Source of the DNA: Andreesenia angusta
GTDB taxonomy: Bacteria > Bacillota > Clostridia > Tissierellales > Gottschalkiaceae
Assembly (NCBI RefSeq): GCF_001855385.1
Contig: NZ_MKIE01000002.1
Coordinates: forward strand, 1 to 64,000
Direction: 5' to 3'
Length of the DNA stretch: 64,000 nt
The position numbers and the translations under genes are program-made. Below the pieces are notes generated by a model, which worked only from the letters and a program-made list of their open reading frames with translations, searched no databases and was not told the DNA's origin. Below, in pieces: positions 44,679 through 52,529 of the stretch (positions are counted from its first letter, which is position 1; each line of letters starts with the position of its first letter).

Positions 44679-46316
44679 ATGAAAAGACTAGCAAACAAGG
44701 CGATTTCGGCGATACTGGCAGGGACTATGGTGATGTCGGTGCCTTTAGTTGCTCAGGCGGCGGAGACGGGAACTACTGCAACTGACGATAAGACCGAAGC
44801 TGAAAAAGAAGAAGAGGACAGGATAAAGACCCTTATAGAGAGAGGGGAGAGTGCTGGAAAGTCAGAGGCTGAAGCGCTGGCTGAAAGACATGCCGAAGTG
44901 CATTTCTTCAGCTCTCAGTCGGCCGACCCTACAAGGGATTCCCTAAAGAGCGATGCGGCTATAGTAGCCAAGTACTATCTGAACTACCAAGAGGCCGAGT
45001 ACAGAAACGCCTTCTTGAACAAGTTCAAAGAGTACTATCCAACTGCCTATACCGAGAAGTTTATAAGCCTTGAGAAGGAAAACGAAGAAAAGCTCTACGA
45101 GAGGGCTAAAAAAGATGGAAGCGACATGGGTAAAAAAGCAGGCAGCACTAGAGCTATAATGGACTTTGTAGAGGGAAGGACTAACAGCTGGCAAAGGGCC
45201 TACAATGAATTTATAGCAGAGGAGAGTCTTGACGATAGGTACTTCCTGTACAACGAGCCCAGTTGGTATGTACCAACTTTCAAGGACTGGTTCAAAGCCG
45301 AGTTCAATGCTAACTATACAGGCACTTATATGGGCGCCAACATGGAGACAGCTACAGGCAATATGACTTACAAGAAGCTCTCAGGACTTGGGGACGTTAT
45401 AACTTTCCAAGACACTGCTTTCAACATCGCAGATGGAGCTGTAGGAGTTAACAAGGTAAAGACTGTAGAGCTTTCCATACCGAAGGCGGCCTTCTACAAC
45501 GACACCTATATAGGCATAGAGAAGGAGAAAGACAGCTTTGGGGCCTCATCAGGCAAGTACAAGCCTGTTACAAACGTGTACAGCGTGACTGTAAACAACT
45601 CCGAGGAAAATGTGGCGCTGAGAGAAGACCTGATGCTTACTTTCGACTACTACGGTACTGACAGAGTTGGCATCTACGAGTGGGCAGACGGAAAGTGGAG
45701 GTATTTAAACACTCTTCAAGACGAGCAGCGGGAAGGTCAGGCTGTGGGTCTTGTAAGCACTATCATTCCAAAGGGCACAGACTATAGCGGAGGGCAGTAT
45801 GCTCTGTTTATAGACGATGACTTCAGCCACTTCAAGGATATACAGATGAGCTGGGCCAAAGAGGAGATATTCAGCTATTTAAGGCGTGGATATGTACTTG
45901 GCTACGGTGACGACACTTTCAAACCGGAGAGAAAGATCACAAGAGGCGAGTTCCTCATAATTGCATCCAGGATATTCGACTGGGACGTAAAGGGAAGCAC
46001 TGCAAATGTCTACTTCGGGGATAAAGATGGATTTGGATATTACAAAGACTACGTAAACTACGCAGCTTCCAACGGATATGTTACGGGGTATCCGGACGGG
46101 ACTTTCAGGCCTTGGGACAATATCTCTTACAGCGAGATAGAGTGGCTTATGAAGAGGCTTATAGACGACAAGAATTTCAACTGGAAGTACTTTGCAGATA
46201 TAATGAAGTATGAGAAGTATAAATATTCCCCTAGCAACGACAATATGAATGCCAAGATAATGAGAGACGAAGCGGTATTTATGTTCTACACACTTGAAAA
46301 GCAGGGAAGGATATAG
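44679..46316 (+). CDS. S-layer-homology (SLH) domain surface protein in the pilus operon
   Basis: 545 residues. A signal peptide (about 1-27, ending AQAAE) is followed by a charged helical segment, a domain of unknown type (about 60-360) and three C-terminal SLH repeats (from about 380: FKDIQMSWAKEEI, VYFGDKDGFGYYKDYV and KYFADIMKYEKY units with GYPDGTFRP). SLH repeats bind pyruvylated secondary cell-wall polymers. It follows the PilO fusion by 15 nt and ends at a strong terminator, so it is the last gene of the pilus operon. Likely role: anchoring or gating the pilus at the wall/S-layer. Inference. Confidence 0.88.
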   Translation: MKRLANKAISAILAGTMVMSVPLVAQAAETGTTATDDKTEAEKEEEDRIKTLIERGESAGKSEAEALAERHAEVHFFSSQSADPTRDSLKSDAAIVAKYYLNYQEAEYRNAFLNKFKEYYPTAYTEKFISLEKENEEKLYERAKKDGSDMGKKAGSTRAIMDFVEGRTNSWQRAYNEFIAEESLDDRYFLYNEPSWYVPTFKDWFKAEFNANYTGTYMGANMETATGNMTYKKLSGLGDVITFQDTAFNIADGAVGVNKVKTVELSIPKAAFYNDTYIGIEKEKDSFGASSGKYKPVTNVYSVTVNNSEENVALREDLMLTFDYYGTDRVGIYEWADGKWRYLNTLQDEQREGQAVGLVSTIIPKGTDYSGGQYALFIDDDFSHFKDIQMSWAKEEIFSYLRRGYVLGYGDDTFKPERKITRGEFLIIASRIFDWDVKGSTANVYFGDKDGFGYYKDYVNYAASNGYVTGYPDGTFRPWDNISYSEIEWLMKRLIDDKNFNWKYFADIMKYEKYKYSPSNDNMNAKIMRDEAVFMFYTLEKQGRI

Positions 46317-46319
46317 TGA

Positions 46320-46352
46320 AAACGGGCAGACCAAATGGTCTGCCCGTTTCTT
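46320..46352. terminator. Strong terminator after the SLH gene
   Basis: AAACGGGCAGACC and GGTCTGCCCGTTT form a perfect 13-bp stem around AAAT. It may also serve the convergent minus-strand gene. Confidence 0.93.
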
Positions 46353-46357
46353 ATGCC

Positions 46358-46690
46358 TTAGATTTGCGGCGTATATATAAGGTTGCTAGTTTCTAGATGT
46401 CTTGAGGCTACTGTCTCTAGGTCTTCAAGCTTTAGCTCATCTAGAGGCTTTGCTATATCTATGTCTCTGTACTCGGCAGTGTCTATTCCGTCTGGGCATA
46501 GCTTGCAGCAGAACAGCGCACAAAACCTCTCTAAATCAAAGGCATTCACAACATGGTATCCGTTTTCAAAGCTGTCTAGGTCGTCTGTGTCTAATCTCAA
46601 GAACCTGGCCACAAGCTCTTTTTCAAGTCCTTGTTTTTCGTACAAGCTCTTCACAACTTTTCCTATATCTCTTGGTTTTTTTACATACAT
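46358..46690 (-). CDS. Small HTH-like protein of unknown function
   Basis: 110 residues on the opposite strand. The N-terminal half (GKVVKSLYEKQGLEKELVARFLRL) looks like a weak XRE-type helix-turn-helix. The middle contains CALFCCKLCPDG, four cysteines in ten residues, which could bind metal. A GAAAGGA ribosome site precedes the ATG. It is flanked by the strong terminator and an A/T-rich gap. A plus-strand frame at 46383-46709 covers the same bases but has no ribosome site or family signs, so I prefer this one. Function unknown. Confidence 0.65.
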   Translation of the reverse strand: MYVKKPRDIGKVVKSLYEKQGLEKELVARFLRLDTDDLDSFENGYHVVNAFDLERFCALFCCKLCPDGIDTAEYRDIDIAKPLDELKLEDLETVASRHLETSNLIYTPQI

Positions 46691-46912
46691 GTCGGCATTT
46701 CCTTTCTAAATGGATTAACGTTATCTTAATTATATATGTTTTGTACATAGTATTGCAAGTTTTTGAGGTGTGCTTGATATAAAAGTTGAAGAGACTTAGG
46801 TGTAAAAGAAGTGTAGAAAGTCTGCTGATCATGTATTTTCCAATAAAGTCGGAGGGACATCTATATTAAGTAGAGAATAAAAATTATAGGCATAATCTAT
46901 AAAGAAATACTT

Positions 46913-46941
46913 TTGAATAAAAAATATCAATTTCATAATTT
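46913..46941 (+). promoter_or_regulatory. Possible promoter for the ECF S-component gene
   Basis: TTGAAT (46913-46918), 17-nt spacer, TAATTT (46936-46941). The rest of the 46691-46994 gap is A/T-rich and I see no riboswitch in it. Confidence 0.4.
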
Positions 46942-46994
46942 TAGAGAAAAGATATAAAATATATCAGGAAAGATATTATGAAAGGGGGATTTTT

Positions 46995-47561
46995 ATGTCA
47001 GCAACATCAACATTCAAGTCAACAAATGCAATGGTCATCTCAGCACTTGGAATTGTTTTAAACATAGTTCTCGGAACAGTAGTGCAGTCTGTGCAAATAC
47101 CGCTGGTATTTCTAGACACTGTTGGAACTATATTTGTATCGGTACTACTAGGACCTTTTGCAGGGGCGATGACAGGCGGACTTACCAATGTGATACAGGG
47201 AATAATGACTAATCCTAAGAACATACCGTTTGCAATAGTGAACATAGTAGTGGCTCTAATAGTTGGGGTTATGTCTAAAAAATTTGGATTTAAATTAAAA
47301 ACAGCAGTAATCACAGGACTTATACTTTCAGTTGTAGCACCGCTTGTAGGAACTCCTATAGCTATACTCATGTTTGGAGGAGTAACAGGTGGAGGGACAG
47401 ACCTTATATTCGCATGGCTTCTAAAGAGCGGACAGAGCATATTCACAGCGGCCTTTATACCTAGAATAACTGGGAACTTTATAGACAAGATATTGAGCTG
47501 TGTACTTGTATCTGTGCTAATAGACAAGCTGCCAGATAGAATCACTTCAAAAGAATATTAA
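46995..47561 (+). CDS. CD3073-family putative ECF transporter S component
   Basis: 188 residues, about six membrane helices, very hydrophobic, with short loops such as QIPLVFLDTVGTIFVSVLLGPFAGAMTGG. This is the pattern of a substrate-binding S component of energy-coupling-factor importers and of the CD3073 family named from C. difficile. It would need a shared EcfA/EcfT module from elsewhere. The usual partner, a CD3072-family TudS-related protein, lies immediately downstream, as here. Substrate unknown; a thiolated base or vitamin-like compound is a guess from the partner. GAAAGGGGG precedes the ATG. Confidence 0.82.
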   Translation: MSATSTFKSTNAMVISALGIVLNIVLGTVVQSVQIPLVFLDTVGTIFVSVLLGPFAGAMTGGLTNVIQGIMTNPKNIPFAIVNIVVALIVGVMSKKFGFKLKTAVITGLILSVVAPLVGTPIAILMFGGVTGGGTDLIFAWLLKSGQSIFTAAFIPRITGNFIDKILSCVLVSVLIDKLPDRITSKEY

Positions 47562-47570
47562 TACAGATTA

Positions 47571-47614
47571 GACTATGAATCCTTACTCAAGTAGAGATAT
47601 CATAGTCTTTTTTA
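47571..47614 (+). terminator. Hairpin between the S-component and TudS-like genes
   Basis: GACTATGA (47571-47578) and TCATAGTC (near 47600-47608) form a stem with an inner TACT/AGTA pairing, followed by six T. It could attenuate the downstream gene. Confidence 0.6.
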
Positions 47615-47628
47615 CGGGGAGGATGGAA

Positions 47629-48192
47629 ATGGATAGAGGAAAGAAAATAGTCGTTTTAAGCCACTGCATAATAAACGCCAACTCAAAAGTAGAAGGGCTG
47701 AGTACATACTCTTCCGCTGTAAAGAGCCTGGTGAACTTTTTTATGGACAGTGGTGTAGGTATGATGCAGCTTCCCTGTCCAGAGATGGAGATGTATGGAA
47801 TAAAGCGATGGGGTCACGTGAAAGAGCAGTTCGACACTGTTCACTTCAGAAAAACAAGCAGAGAAATGCTTCGGTCCACTGTAGGCCAACTTCAGAATTA
47901 CATCAGAAATGGATACGAAGTAATAGGACTGGTGGGGATAGACGGAAGCCCAAGCTGTGGAGTGGAGAAAACTTGCAGCAGCAGAATCTGGGGAGGAGAA
48001 ACTTCAGAGAAAGAAGAGCTTTGGAAGAGAATAGAGAGTGTAGAAACGGTGAGTGGGAGAGGTATTTTTATAGAGGAGTTTTTGAAGCTTGCAGATGAAA
48101 GTGGCGTAGAAGTGGAGCTTTTCTCTGTGGATGAAAGCGAAATAGAGGGGTCGATTGAAAGCTTAATAGAAAAGATCAAAACGTATTTATAA
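47629..48192 (+). CDS. CD3072-family TudS-related putative desulfidase
   Basis: 187 residues from the ATG at 47629, chosen because GGGGAGG abuts the alternative ATG at 47623. Cysteines C13 (LSHCIINANSK), C50 (LPCPE), C110 and C116 (GSPSCGVEKTC) match the Fe-S-binding cysteines of the DUF523/TudS family, whose characterised member removes sulfur from thiouracil via a 4Fe-4S cluster. The pairing with an ECF S-component suggests import and desulfuration of a thiolated compound. Enzyme activity is inferred from family only. Confidence 0.82.
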   Translation: MDRGKKIVVLSHCIINANSKVEGLSTYSSAVKSLVNFFMDSGVGMMQLPCPEMEMYGIKRWGHVKEQFDTVHFRKTSREMLRSTVGQLQNYIRNGYEVIGLVGIDGSPSCGVEKTCSSRIWGGETSEKEELWKRIESVETVSGRGIFIEEFLKLADESGVEVELFSVDESEIEGSIESLIEKIKTYL

Positions 48193-48300
48193 AGCCTATA
48201 AACTGTGAATGATGGATACGGTAAATCTATTGGATATTTGATGTATATGCACTATAAAATATTGGAGAGATAGAGACTAAAGAGTAGGAGATGATTATTA

Positions 48301-49113
48301 ATGAAAAAGTTATTAGCTATTTTAATGTTTTTTACAATCAGTCTGGGTCTGTTTGCTTGTGGCAATCAGGAAAGCGTTGATGACAAAAAAAGTGAAGCTA
48401 CAGACACTTCTGGGAGTCAGATAGAAGAAAAAGGGAAAATTGTGGTAGGAAATTGTCCAGAGTATCCTCCATTTTCTTTCAGGAATTCAAATGATGAAAT
48501 AGAAGGATTTGATTCAGATTATGCAAGAGCACTTGGAGAAGAAATGGGAGTAGAAGTTGAGATTAGAGATACTGCTTGGGAAGGTCTTGTAGCTGGGCTT
48601 CAAAAAGGTGATCACGATATAATAATATCATGTATGTCTCCAGAAGAAGCTACAGCAGCATCTGAAAATGTAAATATGAGCAATGCTTACTACAACTTGA
48701 GTGAAGTTATAGTTACAAGAAGTGAAGATGAAAGTATAAAGTCTAAAGAGGACCTAAAGGGTAAAGTGGTTGGAGCTCAGGCAAGTTCTACCAGTGAAGT
48801 GGCCGTAGACAGTCTGAAAGATATGGGAATAGAAACTAAAGAAATCAAAAAGTACAACAGAAACTCAGAAGCATTAGCTGATTTAAAGAACGGTAGAGTA
48901 GATGCTGTCGTTGTAGGGATAGCTTATGCCGCTACACAGGCAAAAGAGAATCCAGAAATTAAGGTTGTAAATGATCCAATCAGATCTGTGGAAATAGTGG
49001 TAGTGATGAACAAAGGAGCCGAAGAGCTTAATGAAAAAGTTAATCAAGCTATAGAGGCAGTAAAAGAAAGTGGAAAATACGATGAAATTAATAAAAAGTG
49101 GTTGGATATATAG
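48301..49113 (+). CDS. Amino-acid ABC transporter substrate-binding lipoprotein
   Basis: 270 residues. Signal peptide with lipobox LFAC near residue 20, an acidic linker, then a family 3 solute-binding domain: GNCPEYPPFSFRN near residue 56, GFDSDYARALGEEMG near residue 75, DAVVVGIAYA near residue 200. It captures a polar amino acid outside the cell. GAGATGATT/AGGAG region precedes the ATG. It heads a complete three-gene importer with the permease 3 nt away. The ligand cannot be told from sequence; cystine or a sulfur compound is possible given the TudS-like neighbour. Confidence 0.92.
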   Translation: MKKLLAILMFFTISLGLFACGNQESVDDKKSEATDTSGSQIEEKGKIVVGNCPEYPPFSFRNSNDEIEGFDSDYARALGEEMGVEVEIRDTAWEGLVAGLQKGDHDIIISCMSPEEATAASENVNMSNAYYNLSEVIVTRSEDESIKSKEDLKGKVVGAQASSTSEVAVDSLKDMGIETKEIKKYNRNSEALADLKNGRVDAVVVGIAYAATQAKENPEIKVVNDPIRSVEIVVVMNKGAEELNEKVNQAIEAVKESGKYDEINKKWLDI

Positions 49114-49116
49114 AAT

Positions 49117-49782
49117 ATGGACAAATTAGATTTTAGATTCCTAATAGAGTATATTCCATCGCTCGTTAGTGCTGCAAAAATCACGTTGAAGATAGGGGTG
49201 CTGTCATTTTTGATAGCACTTTTTATCTCTGTGCTGGTAGGGACTCTTAGAGCTTACAGAACTCCAAAACTTATAAAAATTGTACTTTCAGTATACGTAG
49301 AAGTCTTTAGAGGAACACCTCTTCTTATACAGCTGTTTTTCATATACTATGGACTCCCTTCTTTTGGGATAATGATGGAACCTATAACAGCAGGAATACT
49401 GGGGTTGTCACTAAATTGTGCGTCGTATATGTCTGAAGTTGTAAGATCATCTATAATGGCAATAGATAGTGGTCAGCTAGAAGCGGCTTATACCTTAGGA
49501 TATAGTAAATTAAAAGCATTTATATATATAATATCTCCACAGGCATTCAGAATTGCACTACCTACATTTATGAACTATTTTTCTACAATAATAAAAGAGA
49601 CATCGCTAGTTTCAATACTTTCGATTGCAGAAATAACTAGAGTAGGAAACCAAATTTATGCTAGGACTTTAAGTCCGTTTGAGATATATATATCTATAGG
49701 AGCAATATACTTTATAATGACATACTCTATAGTATTAGCTTCAAAAGCTATAGAGAGGAGAAATAAAAGATGGCAGATGTAA
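49117..49782 (+). CDS. Amino-acid ABC transporter permease
   Basis: 221 residues with about five membrane helices and the inner-membrane EAA motif EAAYTLGYSKLKAFIYIISPQA near residue 126, characteristic of HisM/GlnP-type permeases. VEVFRGTPLLIQLFF near residue 62 is the family's conserved loop. It overlaps the ATPase gene by 13 nt, so the three genes are one operon. Codon use is A/T-rich like the other genes of this cassette. Confidence 0.94.
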   Translation: MDKLDFRFLIEYIPSLVSAAKITLKIGVLSFLIALFISVLVGTLRAYRTPKLIKIVLSVYVEVFRGTPLLIQLFFIYYGLPSFGIMMEPITAGILGLSLNCASYMSEVVRSSIMAIDSGQLEAAYTLGYSKLKAFIYIISPQAFRIALPTFMNYFSTIIKETSLVSILSIAEITRVGNQIYARTLSPFEIYISIGAIYFIMTYSIVLASKAIERRNKRWQM

Positions 49783-50492
49783 TAAAAGTCGAGGGAGTTT
49801 ATAAAACATATGGTGAGACCGAAATTCTAAAAGGGATTAACTTATCTGTAAAAAAGGGAGAGAGAGTGGCTGTAATAGGATCAAGTGGATCAGGGAAAAG
49901 TACATTGATAAGGTGTTTAAATGGATTAGAGACTATAGACAGCGGGAAGGTTATAATAGATGGAGAATTAGTAAAGAACACGAGTTCGGTTGCTGGGAAA
50001 GTCGGAATGGTGTTTCAAGAGTTCAATCTATTTCCGCACTATAGTGTTTTAGACAATGTGATGAAGCCGTGTATAGCCATAAAAAAGCTAAACAAGAAAA
50101 AAGCTAAAGATATTGCTTTTTCAATGTTAAAGCTTGTAAAGCTCGAAGAAAAAGCTGAAGAATATCCTATGAATCTATCCGGAGGACAAAAGCAGAGGTT
50201 AGCCATAGCCAGGACGCTGGCTATGGATCCTGAAATTATACTTTTTGATGAGCCAACATCAGCGTTAGATCCTGAACTTGCATATGAGGTTTTTGAAACA
50301 ATAAAATCTCTTGAAACAAAAGGCCTTACTATGATAATGGTGACTCATCAGATTGATATGGTGATGAATTTTGCTACTAGAGTAATATTCTTAGATAAAG
50401 GAAAGATAGAAATAGATTGTTCACCTGAGACGCTTAAGGTTAGTAATAACGACAGGTTGAAAAGTTTTTTGAGCAAAATAACAAGTGTTTAG
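49770..50492 (+). CDS. Amino-acid ABC transporter ATP-binding protein
   Basis: 240 residues. Walker A GSSGSGKST near residue 36, Q-loop VFQEFNLFPH near residue 82, the signature LSGGQKQR near residue 137 and Walker B ILFDEPTSALDPEL near residue 156, then the switch histidine THQ. This is a GlnQ/HisP-type polar amino-acid ATPase. The last gene of the importer; an intergenic inverted repeat (ATACCC ... GGGTAT near 50562-50585) follows. Confidence 0.95.
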   Translation: MADVIKVEGVYKTYGETEILKGINLSVKKGERVAVIGSSGSGKSTLIRCLNGLETIDSGKVIIDGELVKNTSSVAGKVGMVFQEFNLFPHYSVLDNVMKPCIAIKKLNKKKAKDIAFSMLKLVKLEEKAEEYPMNLSGGQKQRLAIARTLAMDPEIILFDEPTSALDPELAYEVFETIKSLETKGLTMIMVTHQIDMVMNFATRVIFLDKGKIEIDCSPETLKVSNNDRLKSFLSKITSV

Positions 50493-50620
50493 AATTATTT
50501 GAGAGATTCAACTGAATTGAAAGATTCCTTGATGTTTCAAAATATAGATAGTGAGTCCCGATACCCCCAATGAAAATAGGGTATAAGTAAACTGTAAATT
50601 TAACTTTGGGGGTGTATGTA

Positions 50621-52471
50621 ATGGGGGTTTTTACAGAATCAGTTAAAAAAGTGTCGCGTGGGGCTATAGATTCATTCAAGACTTTTCCAGCGGCCATGGG
50701 TTCAGCGCTTGCATTTGCACTGCTGACTGCATTCCGGATCAACTTAGACTGGCCAGAGCAGGAAGCGTATAATTTTCTCTTGAATTCGCTTGGATGGTCG
50801 TTTGTGCTTGGAGCTGTATTTGGACTTGCTGCAGTGACTTTCGTAAAAAGCAGAAAAAAGGAAAAGTCCAAGTTTGCAGTAGCCAACATAGCCACAGCTT
50901 TTGTGGTGGCGGTGTCGTTTGTTCTGCTTTACTTCTTCGGAGGATACAAGTATTTCCCTGAAGACAAGTACATGGTTATCAGCGGAATAGCTATGTCGAG
51001 GGTAGGCGTTGCAATATTTGTAAGTGTCATAGCTTTCGTAGTGTTTGGAGCTTTGCGAAAAGAGAGTACAGGGCTCTCAAGGTCACTCTTTATGGCACAG
51101 AAGTCGTTCTTCATAGCGGCCATATACGGTGGAGTCATGATGGGTGGGCTTTCAAGCGTAGCCGGGGCTTTTGAGGCTCTGCTCTACAGTGCCATGAGCT
51201 ACAAGGTATATCAGTATATAGGGGCGGCTGTAGGCTTTATAGCCTTTGCGATATTCGCTGGGAACTTTCCTGACTTCAGCAAAGACGAAGTTGATGAGAA
51301 GAGAATCGCAGCTGAAAAGCAGCCTAAGTTTGTAGAGACGCTTTTCTCGTATATAATGGTTCCTATAGTGCTGGCTCTCACTCTTGTGTTCTTGATATGG
51401 ACCATAAAGACAGTAGCCACTGGATCAGGGCAGAGCTTCATCATGCTTTCAGGAATAGCTACAGGATATGCTGTGGCCGGGATATGGCTTCACATAATGG
51501 TGACAGAGCATGAGTCTGGAATGGCCAAGTTCTACAGGAAGGTATATCCATTTACTGCGCTTGTGATCTTGGCTTTTGAGCTATGGGCTCTTGTGGAACA
51601 GCTCAATAAGTCTGGAATGAAATCTGAAGAGTATATGTTTATGCTTATTTGGATAGTTGCGGTGATTTCAATTTTGCTTCTTATGTTCAAGAAGTCACGG
51701 GCACACTCTAAAATAGCCTTAATAGTAGCGATAGCGGCTGTAGTTACAGTTATGCCTATAATAGGATACCACCAGCTTCCGGCTTCCATGCAGTCAAGCA
51801 GGCTGGAGTCTCTTCTTGAAAGCCAGGGAATGCTTGAAGGGGGAGCTATCGTTCCAGCGGATTCAGAGCCTGACCGTGAGGTGAAAGAGGGCATAACAGA
51901 TGCAGTCGTATACCTTGCGTACCAGAGGGACGCCAAGCTTCCGGACTGGTTCGACAGGGAACTTGAAAGCGATGTGGAGTTCAAGAAGGCTTTCGGATTC
52001 GAGAAGACATGGCCTGAATATGAAGGCGAAAACCCTGAGTATATGGGCGTAAATTTGAGCTTAAAGCCATCGTCTCTAGATGTAAGCGGATATGACTGGG
52101 TTCTTACAATGCAGGACACCAAGGGCAGGGGAGAGGCCATGGTAGACATATCTGGAGAAAGAGGAAAGTACGAGATAGTTTGGGATATGGGCTATAGAGG
52201 AGACGGAATACCTGAGATAAGCGTCTACCTAGATGAGAACCTTATCTTGAAAGAAAATATGACAGGATATGTAGAGGGTATAAAGGAGAAGTACCTCCCG
52301 GAAAAAGGCGGCTTTACTGAGGCTGGGCTAGAGGATATGAGCCTTAAGCTCAGCACTGACGAGCTAGATATAATGCTTGTATTCAGCAATATAGACATAT
52401 ATATCGATGAGAGCAACAGCACTCCTGGATACAACTTAAACCTTCAGGCTGTATATGTAGACGAAAAATAG
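50621..52471 (+). CDS. DUF4153 family membrane protein
   Basis: 616 residues from the ATG at 50621; a TTG at 50606 reads in frame but overlaps the GGGGGG ribosome site. The first about 370 residues contain roughly twelve hydrophobic helices, with no enzyme motif, followed by a large soluble C-terminal part (about 390-616) that is acidic and beta-rich. DUF4153 proteins are common in Firmicutes and of unknown function. It is convergent with the DUF2207/LemA pair; a shared terminator separates them. Confidence 0.8.
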   Translation: MGVFTESVKKVSRGAIDSFKTFPAAMGSALAFALLTAFRINLDWPEQEAYNFLLNSLGWSFVLGAVFGLAAVTFVKSRKKEKSKFAVANIATAFVVAVSFVLLYFFGGYKYFPEDKYMVISGIAMSRVGVAIFVSVIAFVVFGALRKESTGLSRSLFMAQKSFFIAAIYGGVMMGGLSSVAGAFEALLYSAMSYKVYQYIGAAVGFIAFAIFAGNFPDFSKDEVDEKRIAAEKQPKFVETLFSYIMVPIVLALTLVFLIWTIKTVATGSGQSFIMLSGIATGYAVAGIWLHIMVTEHESGMAKFYRKVYPFTALVILAFELWALVEQLNKSGMKSEEYMFMLIWIVAVISILLLMFKKSRAHSKIALIVAIAAVVTVMPIIGYHQLPASMQSSRLESLLESQGMLEGGAIVPADSEPDREVKEGITDAVVYLAYQRDAKLPDWFDRELESDVEFKKAFGFEKTWPEYEGENPEYMGVNLSLKPSSLDVSGYDWVLTMQDTKGRGEAMVDISGERGKYEIVWDMGYRGDGIPEISVYLDENLILKENMTGYVEGIKEKYLPEKGGFTEAGLEDMSLKLSTDELDIMLVFSNIDIYIDESNSTPGYNLNLQAVYVDEK

Positions 52472-52519
52472 CATAAAAAAGTGAAGCTGACTTCAAATTC
52501 AGCTTCACTTTTTTTATGC
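52471..52519. terminator. Bidirectional terminator, DUF4153 gene / DUF2207 gene
   Basis: A long stem: GTGAAGCTGA and TCAGCTTCAC with flanking A and T runs and outer GCAT/ATGC pairs. Confidence 0.9.
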
Positions 52520-52529
52520 CTTAAATGCT

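Noticed and set aside
46383-46709. Plus-strand frame of 108 codons opposite the small HTH-like gene
   Set aside because: Ser/Leu-rich shadow composition and no ribosome site; the minus-strand gene has both a site and sensible composition.
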